Origin: CAZMXP01 sp964570285
Lineage (GTDB): Bacteria; Planctomycetota; PLA2
NCBI GenBank assembly: GCA_964570285.1
Contig: CAZMXP010000049.1
Location: 1 to 37,160 of the forward strand
Direction: 5' to 3'
Length of the DNA stretch: 37,160 nt
Positions 1 to 7,314 of the stretch are shown here, one piece after another. The notes below the pieces were generated by a model that saw only the letters and a list, made by a program, of their open reading frames with translations, had not been told where the DNA came from and did no database searches. Each line of letters starts with the position of its first letter. Positions within the stretch are counted from its first letter, which is position 1. Made by a program: the position numbers and the translations under genes.

Positions 1-52
1 CGGAAAGCTGCTGCCCGGATTCGCCATGAGCGTTCACGACGTGTTCGCGTAG
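1..52 (+). CDS. C-terminal fragment, possibly Uma2 family endonuclease
   Basis: Only the last sixteen codons are inside the window, read from base 2 and ending in TAG at 50-52. The peptide ends LLPGFAMSVHDVFA. Uma2 (DUF820) family proteins typically close with a similar 'LPGF-x-(L/V)-x-(V)-x-DLF' tail, which is the only basis for the call. The gene is on the opposite strand to, and convergent with, the next gene. Too little is visible to judge catalytic residues. Confidence 0.4.
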   Translation, partial: GKLLPGFAMSVHDVFA

Positions 53-131
53 CGTCCCACAGCGTCGCCCAGTGAGGTTGGCGCCCCCCGCGGCGGCGCG
101 CCCCCCCGCCCCCCCGCAATCGCCGCGCTGA

Positions 132-175
132 GCATTTCTCGTAGGGGCGCGCTCTGGCGCCCCTACGAGAAATGC
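132..175. terminator. Perfect 19-bp inverted repeat between convergent genes
   Basis: Arms at 132-150 and 157-175 are exact reverse complements with a 6-base loop (gctctg). The right arm contains the last four codons and the TAG stop (163-165) of the minus-strand DAC-like gene. No T-tract follows, so a bidirectional terminator is an inference. The core GTAGGGGCGC resembles dispersed palindromic repeats of many genomes, so it may equally be a REP-like element. The 80 bases between it and the preceding plus-strand stop are C-rich and hold no gene. Confidence 0.65.
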
Positions 176-1449
176 CGCCAGTGCGTCTTCCAGAGCCAGA
201 CGTCGCCCTCGTGGTTGGCGAAGACGCGCAGATCGCCGTCCTGGGAGACAACGAAGGCGAGCGCGCCCGGCCGCTGGCGGCAGATGTTGTAGGCGGCGCT
301 GTGGCGCGTGCCGAGCTCGAACTCGTGCAGCGGGGCGCGGCGCTCCACGGCGAGCGTGGCCGGGTTGCCCACGGTCACGAGCGACTTCGTGCCGCTCGCG
401 GTCACGAGCGGGAGGCGGCCGCCGAAGCCGAGGAGCGTGAGCAGCGGGTCGAAGACGACGCTGCCGTCCACGCGCGAGAGCGCGGTGATCGCGAAGAGCG
501 TGTCGAAAAGTCGCTCGCGGCTGCGGTTCCAGCGGAGCAGGTTCGGGGCGGCCGACTCCCCCATGTGCATCACGTCCCAGAAGCTTCGCGAGCTGCGCCA
601 GAAGGAGCGCAGCACCTCGCCGAAACGCAGGTCGGTGCTGAGGTGCGGCAGCGAGATCCCCTCGAGCGAGGAGTCCGGCAGCACGAGCAGCATGCCGCCG
701 TGGCGCTCGTGGACAATCATCCCGAGCAGGTCGGACCAGCGCCCGGCGAGCCAGCGCGCGAGCCCCTGCGCGCTCTCGGGGGTCTTCGAGGCCGGCGCCT
801 CCTCCTCCGAGGCCGGCCCCTGCGCGATCAGTTCCTGCGCGAGGCGCCGGTACCAGTCCGAGACCGGCTTGATCGCGCCGACCGAGGTGAGGCGCGTGAT
901 GCGCGCGTCCTTCAGTTCCCAGTTCGGCATCGGCTCGCCGGCGAGCATGTGTCCGGGGTCGAGCACGACGATCTGCAGGCCCGCGATCGGGCTGTGCAGG
1001 TCGAGGGCGGAGGTCCCCGGCAGCGCCTGCGCGAGCCGGTTCATGCCGAGGTCGGTCAGCGAGAGCACGCCGTCGGTCAGGAGTTCCCCGGTGCGGCGGT
1101 CCTCGTAGACGTGCAGCGCATGGCGATCGTGCGAGATGGCCGGCGCGAGCTTCACGAAGAGGTTGAGCCGGAGCGGCCGCGCCGGCACGAAGCGCGGGCT
1201 CACCTGCGTGCGCGCCGGCGAGAGCGGCGTCGACGCGAAGATGCGGAAGCGCGGGAAGCGCCCCTCCTCCTGCGCGATGCCCGCGTGGTAGGCGAGGTCG
1301 ACGAGTTGGCGCAGCCCCGCATCGCTGATGTCGCCGAACTGGCTCTCCGGGCTCGCCCGCGCCGCCTCCCGCGACGCGATCAGGATGTCGGCGAGCGCGC
1401 CCGGGCCGGCGATGCCGGGAGGGGGGCGGATCTCGGGAGTCTCGGCCAT
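163..1449 (-). CDS. Diadenylate-cyclase-like (DisA_N/DAC fold) protein
   Basis: A 428-residue soluble protein with no signal peptide. The N-terminal 240 residues are unrecognised. Residues about 245-415 carry the layout of a DAC domain: MLLVLPDSS near 253, a DGS motif at 328-330 inside RVDGSVVFD, and GTRHSAAY at 380-387 followed by ALAFVVSQDGDLRVF. Active diadenylate cyclases use DGA and RHR; here they read DGS and RHS, so ATP-dependent c-di-AMP synthesis is doubtful. The protein may be one of the divergent DAC-like domains proposed to sense nucleotides. It is the last gene of a four-gene operon, 21 bases after the decaheme cytochrome, downstream of a cNMP-binding Fe-S protein. That suggests a signalling role tied to respiration (inference). 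The ATG at 1449 is the start used. Confidence 0.6.
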   Translation of the reverse strand: MAETPEIRPPPGIAGPGALADILIASREAARASPESQFGDISDAGLRQLVDLAYHAGIAQEEGRFPRFRIFASTPLSPARTQVSPRFVPARPLRLNLFVKLAPAISHDRHALHVYEDRRTGELLTDGVLSLTDLGMNRLAQALPGTSALDLHSPIAGLQIVVLDPGHMLAGEPMPNWELKDARITRLTSVGAIKPVSDWYRRLAQELIAQGPASEEEAPASKTPESAQGLARWLAGRWSDLLGMIVHERHGGMLLVLPDSSLEGISLPHLSTDLRFGEVLRSFWRSSRSFWDVMHMGESAAPNLLRWNRSRERLFDTLFAITALSRVDGSVVFDPLLTLLGFGGRLPLVTASGTKSLVTVGNPATLAVERRAPLHEFELGTRHSAAYNICRQRPGALAFVVSQDGDLRVFANHEGDVWLWKTHWRHFS

Positions 1450-1470
1450 GCGCGCCGCCCAGTCTAGCCG

Positions 1471-2565
1471 CTACCGCCACGCGTCGCGGTCGCCCGTCGG
1501 ATGGTAGGGGTGGCAGGTCACGCAGGTGGTGCGCGCGCCCTGCTCGCGGTGGCACTCGCGGCAGGTCGCGATGCCCGGCAGCGTCAGGTCGCTGGTCTTC
1601 GTGTTGAGGCTCATGTTGTGGCAGCGGCCGCACGAATCGAAGCGGTGGGTCTTGTGGTCGAAGCGCGCCTTGCCGAGCCAGCGGAGCGGCACGCGCGGCG
1701 GGAGGATGCGCCCGCCCTCGGCCAGATGGCAGAGCATGCAGCCGCGCCCGGGCTGCATCAGGGCCCTGAGGGAGGCGTCGGTCTTCGCCTCGATCGCCTT
1801 CGCCCACTCGGGCGCGTTCAGGGGGTCCGGGGGCGTCGGCTGCGCGAGCGAGGGCTCCCGGCCGATGCGGCGCAGGAAGAGCGCGGCGATCCAGTCGCGC
1901 AGCGGCCTCGGCTGCACTCCGTGCGGCACGGTCTCGTCGCCGACGTCGGGGTCAAGGCGCTCGGTGTGGCAGCGCGCGCAGTGCTCGGCGAAGGCGATGG
2001 GGCGGAATCCGTCGCCCTGCGGCACGTGGCAGGCGCCGCAGTCGAGGGGGCCCTCGAGCAGGTTCGGCGCGAGGTGCTGCACGTGCGAGAACTTCAGGTA
2101 CTGCTCGTAGGGGCGGGGCCGGAAGTCGTCGTGGTCCTTCAGGTCGCGGATGCCGCCGTGGTCCTCGTGGCACCGGTTGCAGTGGCCGTCGGCGACCATG
2201 TCGAGGCGGCCCCTCCCGCCGTGCTCCTTGTGGCAGGAGGCGCAGGAGGGCTCGCCCGGCCTGCCGGGGGGCAGGTGCGCGCCCGCGACGTGGCACTCGA
2301 GGCAGGCGCCATCCCGCACCGGGCCGAAGCGCTCGACGTGGCAGCGCGAGCACTCCTGCTCGAAGAGCGCATGGCTCGCACCGAGGGGGCCGTTGCTGAA
2401 GATGCGCTCGCGGCCGCCCTCGAGCGCGCTCGCGACCCAGAGCGCGCCGAAGAGCGTGCCGCCCACGCTGAGCAGCCAGCGCGTCCGCCGGAGCCAGTGG
2501 GGCTTCCTGTAGTAGAGCGCGTCGATGCGCTGCGCGAGGTCCTTGGCTTTCTTGTCGCGGGCCAC
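1471..2565 (-). CDS. Membrane-anchored decaheme c-type cytochrome
   Basis: 364 residues with ten CXXCH haem-binding motifs: CSRCH, CLECH, CASCH, CNRCH, CGACH, CARCH, CMLCH, CGRCH, CRECH and CVTCH. A positively charged N-terminus precedes one hydrophobic segment at about residues 29-47, so the haem domain is expected to be periplasmic and tethered to the inner membrane. It looks like a cytochrome c3/NrfB-type electron carrier family member, but the exact family is not clear. The GTG start at 2565 lies one base after the TGA of the cytochrome b-like gene, so the two are probably translationally coupled. The likely role is accepting electrons from that membrane protein and passing them to other periplasmic cytochromes (inference). 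A GGGGGTCCGGGGG motif lies inside the gene at 1821-1833. Confidence 0.9.
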   Translation of the reverse strand: MARDKKAKDLAQRIDALYYRKPHWLRRTRWLLSVGGTLFGALWVASALEGGRERIFSNGPLGASHALFEQECSRCHVERFGPVRDGACLECHVAGAHLPPGRPGEPSCASCHKEHGGRGRLDMVADGHCNRCHEDHGGIRDLKDHDDFRPRPYEQYLKFSHVQHLAPNLLEGPLDCGACHVPQGDGFRPIAFAEHCARCHTERLDPDVGDETVPHGVQPRPLRDWIAALFLRRIGREPSLAQPTPPDPLNAPEWAKAIEAKTDASLRALMQPGRGCMLCHLAEGGRILPPRVPLRWLGKARFDHKTHRFDSCGRCHNMSLNTKTSDLTLPGIATCRECHREQGARTTCVTCHPYHPTGDRDAWR

Positions 2566-2566
2566 G

Positions 2567-3466
2567 TCAGTAGGAGAGCGAGATCACCGCGTGGAGGAGC
2601 CCCAGCACGATGACGGTCCAGGAGAGGGGTACGTGCACGAGCAGCCAGCCGTGCAGCCAGAGGTGCAGGCGCCGCTGCATCTCGAGCTGTTCGCGCTGTC
2701 CGCAGAGGGCCTCGAGGTCGGCGCAGGCGGGGTGCAGCGCCGGGGGGAGCATGCGGGCGAGCTCCCGGAAGAGCGTCGCGCGCCGGTGCGGCTCGGCGAG
2801 CGCCTCGGTGCGCGCGCCGTCGGAGCGGAAGTAGGGACGCACCTGTTCGTCGAGGAAGCGGAGCAGCGGCGCGCGCTCCTCGCTGGTCTCGGTCTCGGGC
2901 GGGCCCGCCGCGCGGCTCTTGACCACGCGTCCCTGGATCGTGCCCGCGCTCTTCGCCTGGGTCGCGGCCCCCGCGCCCCCCCTGGCGATCGCCACGCACT
3001 CGGCGAGAAGCTGCTCGCGCACGTGGTCGATCTGCTCGTAGACCGTCTCCTGCACGACGTTCTTCGTCATGTACCGCGGCAGGAACTGCTGCAGCAGCAG
3101 GCCGAAGATGCCGGTCACGAAGACGAGGAAGAAGCAGATCATCAGCGTGCGCGTGAGCGGCCCCCCCATCGCGAAGCCGCCGTGGAAGAGCACGAGCGGC
3201 AGGCTCAGCGCGCCGAGCCAGAGGTGGCCCTTGAGCCAGCCGCTGACGCGGCCGAGGCGGTAGTGCGGCCGCCGCTTGCGCACGCCGAGAAGGGCCGCGA
3301 AGAGCATGCAGAGGCTCGCCGCGCCGCCGAAGAGGATGCCCTCCCCGGTGCCGCCCGACGCGCCGCCGGGGGTGCGCATCGCGTAGTTCGCGTAGAAGAG
3401 GCCCGACAGCACGAGCAGGAGCGAGGTCACGAGCGCCCAGCCGCGGTGGCTCCGGTCGAGGATCAC
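2567..3466 (-). CDS. Cytochrome b-like integral membrane protein
   Basis: 299 residues from a GTG at 3466 that overlaps the preceding TGA as GTGA, a typical coupled junction; the frame stays open upstream, but only as a shadow of the Fe-S gene. Hydrophobic helices lie near residues 9-29, 44-62, 78-98, 105-129 and 274-297. Histidines sit in or next to the helices: H81 and H95 in helix 3, and H268, H272, H278 and H292 around helix 5. They could bind one or two b haems. Residues 140-265 form a hydrophilic, partly charged loop. Placed between a four-cluster ferredoxin-type protein and a decaheme cytochrome, it probably moves electrons between the quinone pool and periplasmic haems. No named family was recognised with certainty. 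Confidence 0.7.
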   Translation of the reverse strand: MILDRSHRGWALVTSLLLVLSGLFYANYAMRTPGGASGGTGEGILFGGAASLCMLFAALLGVRKRRPHYRLGRVSGWLKGHLWLGALSLPLVLFHGGFAMGGPLTRTLMICFFLVFVTGIFGLLLQQFLPRYMTKNVVQETVYEQIDHVREQLLAECVAIARGGAGAATQAKSAGTIQGRVVKSRAAGPPETETSEERAPLLRFLDEQVRPYFRSDGARTEALAEPHRRATLFRELARMLPPALHPACADLEALCGQREQLEMQRRLHLWLHGWLLVHVPLSWTVIVLGLLHAVISLSY

Positions 3467-4971
3467 CGCTTGCCCTCGCGGAAGAAGCGCTTCGGGTCGA
3501 TCCGGAAGGCGGCGTCGTGGGGGCAGGCGTAGACGCAGGAGGGCTCGGGCAGCTCCGCGCAGAGGTCGCAGGTGATCGCCTTCTTGTCGGGCTTGCCCTC
3601 CGCCTTCCGCGCGCCGCCGTCGAACTCGTGCATGTTGATGTTGCCGTAGGGGCAGTTCTTCGCGCAGAGGCCGCAGCCGATGCACCAGTCCTCGATGACG
3701 ATCTCGAGCGTCTCGCGCCGCCGGATGCTGCCGACCGGGCAGCCGATCATGCAGAGCGGGTCGTGGCAGGAGCGGCAGCTCGTCGGGACGAGGTAGTTCT
3801 CGTAGCGCAGGCCGTCGCGGATCAGCCGCGTGACGCCGTCGTGGCTCGCGGCGCAGGCGCGCACGCAGTCGTCGCAGCGCGTGCAGCGGTCGAGGTCGAT
3901 CAGGAGCAGGCTCTGCGCCTCCATCAGCCCCTGGGCGAGGAAGTCGTCCACGCTGTGCGCCCGCGCCTCCTCCGCGCGCCTCGCCGACTCCTCCGCGTGG
4001 CCGCGCGCCTTCTCCTCCATGCCGGCGCGGATGTCGGGGAACTCCCGCATCATCCGGTCGAAGTCCTCCTTGCCGATGGTCACGAGCTCGACATGGTCGA
4101 GCGCGGTGCAGGTGGCGGTGCGCACCCCCGCCTTGAGCAGCCCCATCTCGCCGAAGAAGTCGCCGCGGTGGAGGTACTGGAGGATCACCTCGCCGCCGGG
4201 GCTCTCCTGCGAGACCTTCACGAAGCCGATCCGGATCAGGTAGAGGCGGTCGGCGGCGTCGCCCTGCTTGCAGATCGCCTGCCCCGGCTCGAAGGAGACG
4301 AGTTCGACCCTCTCGCGCAGGCTCGAGACGAACTCCTCCGTGAGGCCGGCGAGCAGCGGCAGGCTGCGCAGGTGCGAGGCGAGGGCGCGGTCGCGGTAGT
4401 TGCGCAGCAGCTGCTCCTGGAAGGTCTTGCTGCCCCGCTTCAGGATGTCGAGCACGTTGCGCAGCATCTCCAGCACGACGAGCGGCGTCTGCGCGCGCAC
4501 GCTCGCGCTGCGCGGATAGAAGGAGAGGCAGGTCATCTCCCCGAAGAGTTCGCCGGCGCGCAGCGTCGCGACGGGGTTGTCCATCGACAGGTCGACGGGG
4601 GCGTCGATCGGAATGCTCCTCGCCCCCGCACCCCCTGAACCTCCCTCTTCTGTCCGCCGGACGAGCGACTGCAAGAAGGTCCTCATCGTCCCGAAGAGAC
4701 CCCTCTTGCGCTCCTTCCCCTCGAGGTGCGCCATCGGCGTCGCGATGTAGACCTCCGCCTCCCCCTCGAGCAGGTAGAAGGCCGTCGAGCCGAACTCCCC
4801 CTCGCGGCAGACGATCTCGCCCGGGCGGTAGCTGCGGCGCACGACGGCGCCGACGTTTTTCCGCAGCAGCGCCTCGGAGCAGCCCTGGAAGACGGGCAGC
4901 GCGAGCATGGCCTCGACCGAGAGCGTCTCGCCTTCGAGCCGGCTGGCCGGGGTCTGCTCGGTCTCCGCCAC
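3463..4971 (-). CDS. Double cNMP-binding domain / 4x[4Fe-4S] ferredoxin fusion
   Basis: 502 residues. Cyclic nucleotide-binding domain 1 spans about 28-178, with a 50-residue glycine-rich insertion (about 82-130) before its phosphate-binding cassette (GELFGEM). Domain 2 spans about 208-315 with GDFFGEMGLL and VRTATC. Residues 358-485 are a ferredoxin module of the DmsB/HybA/NrfC type, with four cysteine clusters: CTRCDDCVRAC, CRSCHDPLCMIGC, CIGCGLCAKNC and CDLC followed by CVYAC. No signal peptide or TAT motif is seen, so it is probably cytoplasmic at the membrane. It heads an operon with a cytochrome b-like protein and a decaheme cytochrome, so it may be an electron-transfer subunit whose activity responds to cyclic nucleotide. 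The GTG start at 4971 was chosen because TAGAAT lies exactly 7 bases upstream and homology begins soon after. No Shine-Dalgarno is visible. Confidence 0.85.
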   Translation of the reverse strand: MAETEQTPASRLEGETLSVEAMLALPVFQGCSEALLRKNVGAVVRRSYRPGEIVCREGEFGSTAFYLLEGEAEVYIATPMAHLEGKERKRGLFGTMRTFLQSLVRRTEEGGSGGAGARSIPIDAPVDLSMDNPVATLRAGELFGEMTCLSFYPRSASVRAQTPLVVLEMLRNVLDILKRGSKTFQEQLLRNYRDRALASHLRSLPLLAGLTEEFVSSLRERVELVSFEPGQAICKQGDAADRLYLIRIGFVKVSQESPGGEVILQYLHRGDFFGEMGLLKAGVRTATCTALDHVELVTIGKEDFDRMMREFPDIRAGMEEKARGHAEESARRAEEARAHSVDDFLAQGLMEAQSLLLIDLDRCTRCDDCVRACAASHDGVTRLIRDGLRYENYLVPTSCRSCHDPLCMIGCPVGSIRRRETLEIVIEDWCIGCGLCAKNCPYGNINMHEFDGGARKAEGKPDKKAITCDLCAELPEPSCVYACPHDAAFRIDPKRFFREGKR

Positions 4972-5035
4972 GGTCGCGATTCTACGGGGGGTGACCCCCG
5001 GGGCCGTCGCCGCCCCGTCGCACAATGTCGTGACG
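4972..5035. promoter_or_regulatory. Divergent promoter region between two cytochrome units
   Basis: This 64-base gap separates the Fe-S operon (minus) from the pentaheme cytochrome (plus). On the minus strand TAGAAT (4984-4979) stands 7 bases before the GTG at 4971, which would give a leaderless mRNA. Just upstream is a perfect hairpin, CGGGGG-gtga-CCCCCG (4985-5000), which could be an operator. A weak CACAAT (5021-5026) is the only -10-like box for the plus gene. No convincing -35 was found for either direction. Confidence 0.5.
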
Positions 5036-6286
5036 ATGCGCGGCGCGCCGATCCTGCTCGCACTGCTCCTCCTCGTGCTCGTCCTGCCGGGCGGCGGCGC
5101 GGGGCGCCGCGCGGCCGCCGCCCCCGCGCGCGAGACGCACCTCGGCGCCGGCTCGTGCGCGGCGCAGGCGTGCCACGGCAGCCATCCCGAGCGGATGGAG
5201 TACAAGACCTGGAAGACCAAGGACCGGCACAGCCGCGCGTACGAGAGTCTCGAGGGGCCCGTCGGGCGGCGCATCGGCGAGCGGCTGGGCATCGACCCGA
5301 CGAAGTCGGAGATGTGCCTCAACTGCCACGGCACGACCGGCGCCGAACTCGCGCCGTCGTTCGACCCGGTGGACGGCGTCTCGTGCGAACTCTGCCACGG
5401 CGCCGCGTCGGGCTGGCTCGGGCCGCACGCGACCGCCGCGTGGAAGGAGCGCACCGCGGCCCAGAAGGCCGAACTCGGCATGCGCGACCTCTCGACGCCG
5501 GAGGCGCGGGCGCAGGCGTGCGTCGGATGCCACCTCGGCGCGGCCGGCCGCGAGATCCCGCACCGCATCATGGCGGCGGGCCATCCGGCGCTCGCGTTCG
5601 ACGCGGCCTACCACCTCGTGCGCATGCCCCCGCACTGGAAGGACGCGGAGGCGGCGAATCCCGTCGCGACCTGGGTCGCGAGCCTGCGCACCGCCGCGGC
5701 GGCGTCGCTCGAGCGCACGGCCCGCGCGGCGCACCTGCGCACGGGGTGGCCGGAGTTCGGCGTCTTCGACTGTTATGCCTGTCACCACGCCATCCACTCG
5801 GGGGGCGCCTACGAGCAGGGTCCATTGCCAGGGGGTCCGGGGGAATTGCCGCTCGATGTCGCGGAGTTGCGCGTGCTGCTCGTGGCGCTCGGCGACAAGG
5901 GGCTGCTCGACCGGCACGCGGGGCTGCTGTCGCGGACGCTGCGCCCCGACGAGCAGCAGCGCGACTTCGCGGCCTATGCCGATGCGATGGCCGCCGAGGT
6001 GCGCGCCCTCTTCGCCGACGTCGACCGCTACGGCGCCGCCGACGGGCGCCGCTTCCTCGAGAACCTCGCCGCGCACCTCCAGCGCGCGCTGGCAGGCGAG
6101 GTGCGGCTGCCGCTCCACGAGATGCAGCAGATCGCGATGGCGATCGCGAGCCTCGCCCCCGCCCGGGGGCAGGCGCCCTTCGAGGAGGCGCACGCCCGGC
6201 TGATGGCGCTGGTCGGGCCTGGCCGGCCCTACGACGTGGCCGCCTCCGCCCGCGCCGCCCTCGACGCCCTCTCCCTGTCCGGCTAG
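5036..6286 (+). CDS. Secreted cytochrome c554-like pentaheme protein
   Basis: 416 residues. The ATG at 5036 is chosen because it gives a clean signal peptide (hydrophobic stretch 6-18, AAAA near 26-29); upstream codons overlap the divergent promoter. Four CXXCH motifs are visible: CLNCH (94), CELCH (117), CVGCH (162) and CYACH (246). A CX4CH motif, CAAQACH (41-47), resembles the first haem site of planctomycete and myxobacterial cytochrome c554-like proteins. The C-terminal 165 residues are helical and lack haem motifs. It is probably periplasmic and part of multi-step electron transfer with the divergent operon. A G5-N3-G5 motif at 5831-5843 encodes PGGPG at the junction between the two halves, where an insertion would be tolerated. 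Confidence 0.85.
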   Translation: MRGAPILLALLLLVLVLPGGGAGRRAAAAPARETHLGAGSCAAQACHGSHPERMEYKTWKTKDRHSRAYESLEGPVGRRIGERLGIDPTKSEMCLNCHGTTGAELAPSFDPVDGVSCELCHGAASGWLGPHATAAWKERTAAQKAELGMRDLSTPEARAQACVGCHLGAAGREIPHRIMAAGHPALAFDAAYHLVRMPPHWKDAEAANPVATWVASLRTAAAASLERTARAAHLRTGWPEFGVFDCYACHHAIHSGGAYEQGPLPGGPGELPLDVAELRVLLVALGDKGLLDRHAGLLSRTLRPDEQQRDFAAYADAMAAEVRALFADVDRYGAADGRRFLENLAAHLQRALAGEVRLPLHEMQQIAMAIASLAPARGQAPFEEAHARLMALVGPGRPYDVAASARAALDALSLSG

Positions 6287-6318
6287 CGGGACAAAGGGGT
6301 CAGACCCCGTTGTCCCGC
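6286..6318. repeat. REP-like palindrome with GGGGTCAGACCCC core, copy 1
   Basis: Outer arms GCGGGACAA (6286-6294) and TTGTCCCGC (6310-6318) flank the core GGGGTC-A-GACCCC (6296-6308). The element starts at the last base of the pentaheme cytochrome stop codon, so it may act as a terminator. The same core recurs at 25781-25793. GGGGTCAGACCCC palindromes are familiar as dispersed repeats in several bacterial genomes. The remaining 80 bases to the next gene hold a GATACT box (6367-6372) but no other feature. Confidence 0.75.
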
Positions 6319-6398
6319 TCCGGGACAAGGGGACGACGGGTTCGTCAAGCATTCCCGTCCCGAGTCGATACTAGACCTGACGCGAGACGCGCAACGCC

Positions 6399-7295
6399 GT
6401 GACGAGACAGCTGGAGGCATCCCCCTGGGCCCTCGAGGAGGGCCTCACTTCGACCGACACCGCGACCGGTACGTCGTCGGCGACCGCCTCTGCCTGCTAC
6501 CTGCACGTCGAGCGTCCCATCGGCGGCACCTATGATCTCCCGCTCGCGGGCGAGTCGGTGATGCTCGGGCGCGGCGAGGAGTGCCGGATCGTCCTCGACG
6601 ACCGCATGGCGTCGCGCCGCCACGCGCGCATCGACCGCACCGCGGAGGGCTACCGGCTCCGCGACCTCGACTCGAAGAACGGCACGATCGTCAACGGGCG
6701 GCCGGCCAGCGAACGCATCCTCGCGCACGGGGACGTCATCGAGATCGGCGAATCGGCGATCACGTTCCACGCGCCGTCGGCCCGCGCGCGCCTGCCCCTC
6801 GCGCCGCCGACGCTGCCCGAGGACCTCGACCCCTGCGCGCTCGCCGCGCTCTCCCGCCTCGGCGCGGCGCTCGCGTCGGCGGAGCTCGATCTCGGGGAGC
6901 TCGAGGCGGTCGCGGACCTCGGTCGGACCGTCGTCGAGTGCGACCGCGTGCTGCTCCTGCTGCTCGAAGAGCGCACCGGCGAGCCGCTGCTGCACTTCGC
7001 GACGCCAGGCACCGAGGCGGAGCCCGACGCCGAGATCCTCCGCGCCGGCGCGTCGGCGGAGGAGCCCCGCTGCCTCAGCGCGCCGCGCCCCGGCTCGCCG
7101 ATCACGTCGGCCCTCGGCCTCACGCGCCACATGCTCGTCGTGCCGCTCAAAGCCCCGCCGCGCCGCTTCGGCGTACTCGTGCTGGAGCGCGGCGCGACGT
7201 CGGAACCCTTCCCCGACGAGGCGCTGCTGCTCGCGACGCTGCTCGGCGCGCAGGTGACCGCCTTCCTGCGGCTCGTCGTGGCGCAGGGGGTGTAG
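6399..7295 (+). CDS. FHA domain protein with GAF-like C-terminus
   Basis: 298 residues from a GTG at 6399. A forkhead-associated domain at about 34-122 shows the expected motifs: LGRGEEC (56-62), SRRHA (72-76) and DLDSKNGTIVNG (89-100). This fold binds phosphothreonine peptides. Residues about 145-295 look like a GAF domain (VECDRVLLLLLEERTG, then LVVPLKAPPRRFGVLVLER). No membrane segment is seen. FHA proteins commonly read the output of Ser/Thr kinases; the PknK-like kinase at 10625-13795 is a plausible partner but is not in the same operon. The gene stands alone between a palindromic terminator and a convergent protease gene whose stop is 20 bases away. A GATACT box lies 26 bases upstream of the start. 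Confidence 0.85.
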   Translation: MTRQLEASPWALEEGLTSTDTATGTSSATASACYLHVERPIGGTYDLPLAGESVMLGRGEECRIVLDDRMASRRHARIDRTAEGYRLRDLDSKNGTIVNGRPASERILAHGDVIEIGESAITFHAPSARARLPLAPPTLPEDLDPCALAALSRLGAALASAELDLGELEAVADLGRTVVECDRVLLLLLEERTGEPLLHFATPGTEAEPDAEILRAGASAEEPRCLSAPRPGSPITSALGLTRHMLVVPLKAPPRRFGVLVLERGATSEPFPDEALLLATLLGAQVTAFLRLVVAQGV

Positions 7296-7314
7296 GGAGC
7301 GCCCCGCGCGAGCG

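Noticed and set aside
172..1467. Long plus-strand open frame opposite the DAC-like gene
   Set aside because: Arginine- and glutamate-rich antisense shadow caused by high GC; no domain, and the minus-strand protein has recognisable motifs.
1501..2613. Long plus-strand open frame opposite the decaheme cytochrome
   Set aside because: Mirror of a gene with ten CXXCH motifs; low-complexity composition.
4972..5571. Upstream extension of the Fe-S/cNMP gene to 5571
   Set aside because: It would overlap the pentaheme cytochrome gene in antisense; homology and the -10 box support the start at 4971.
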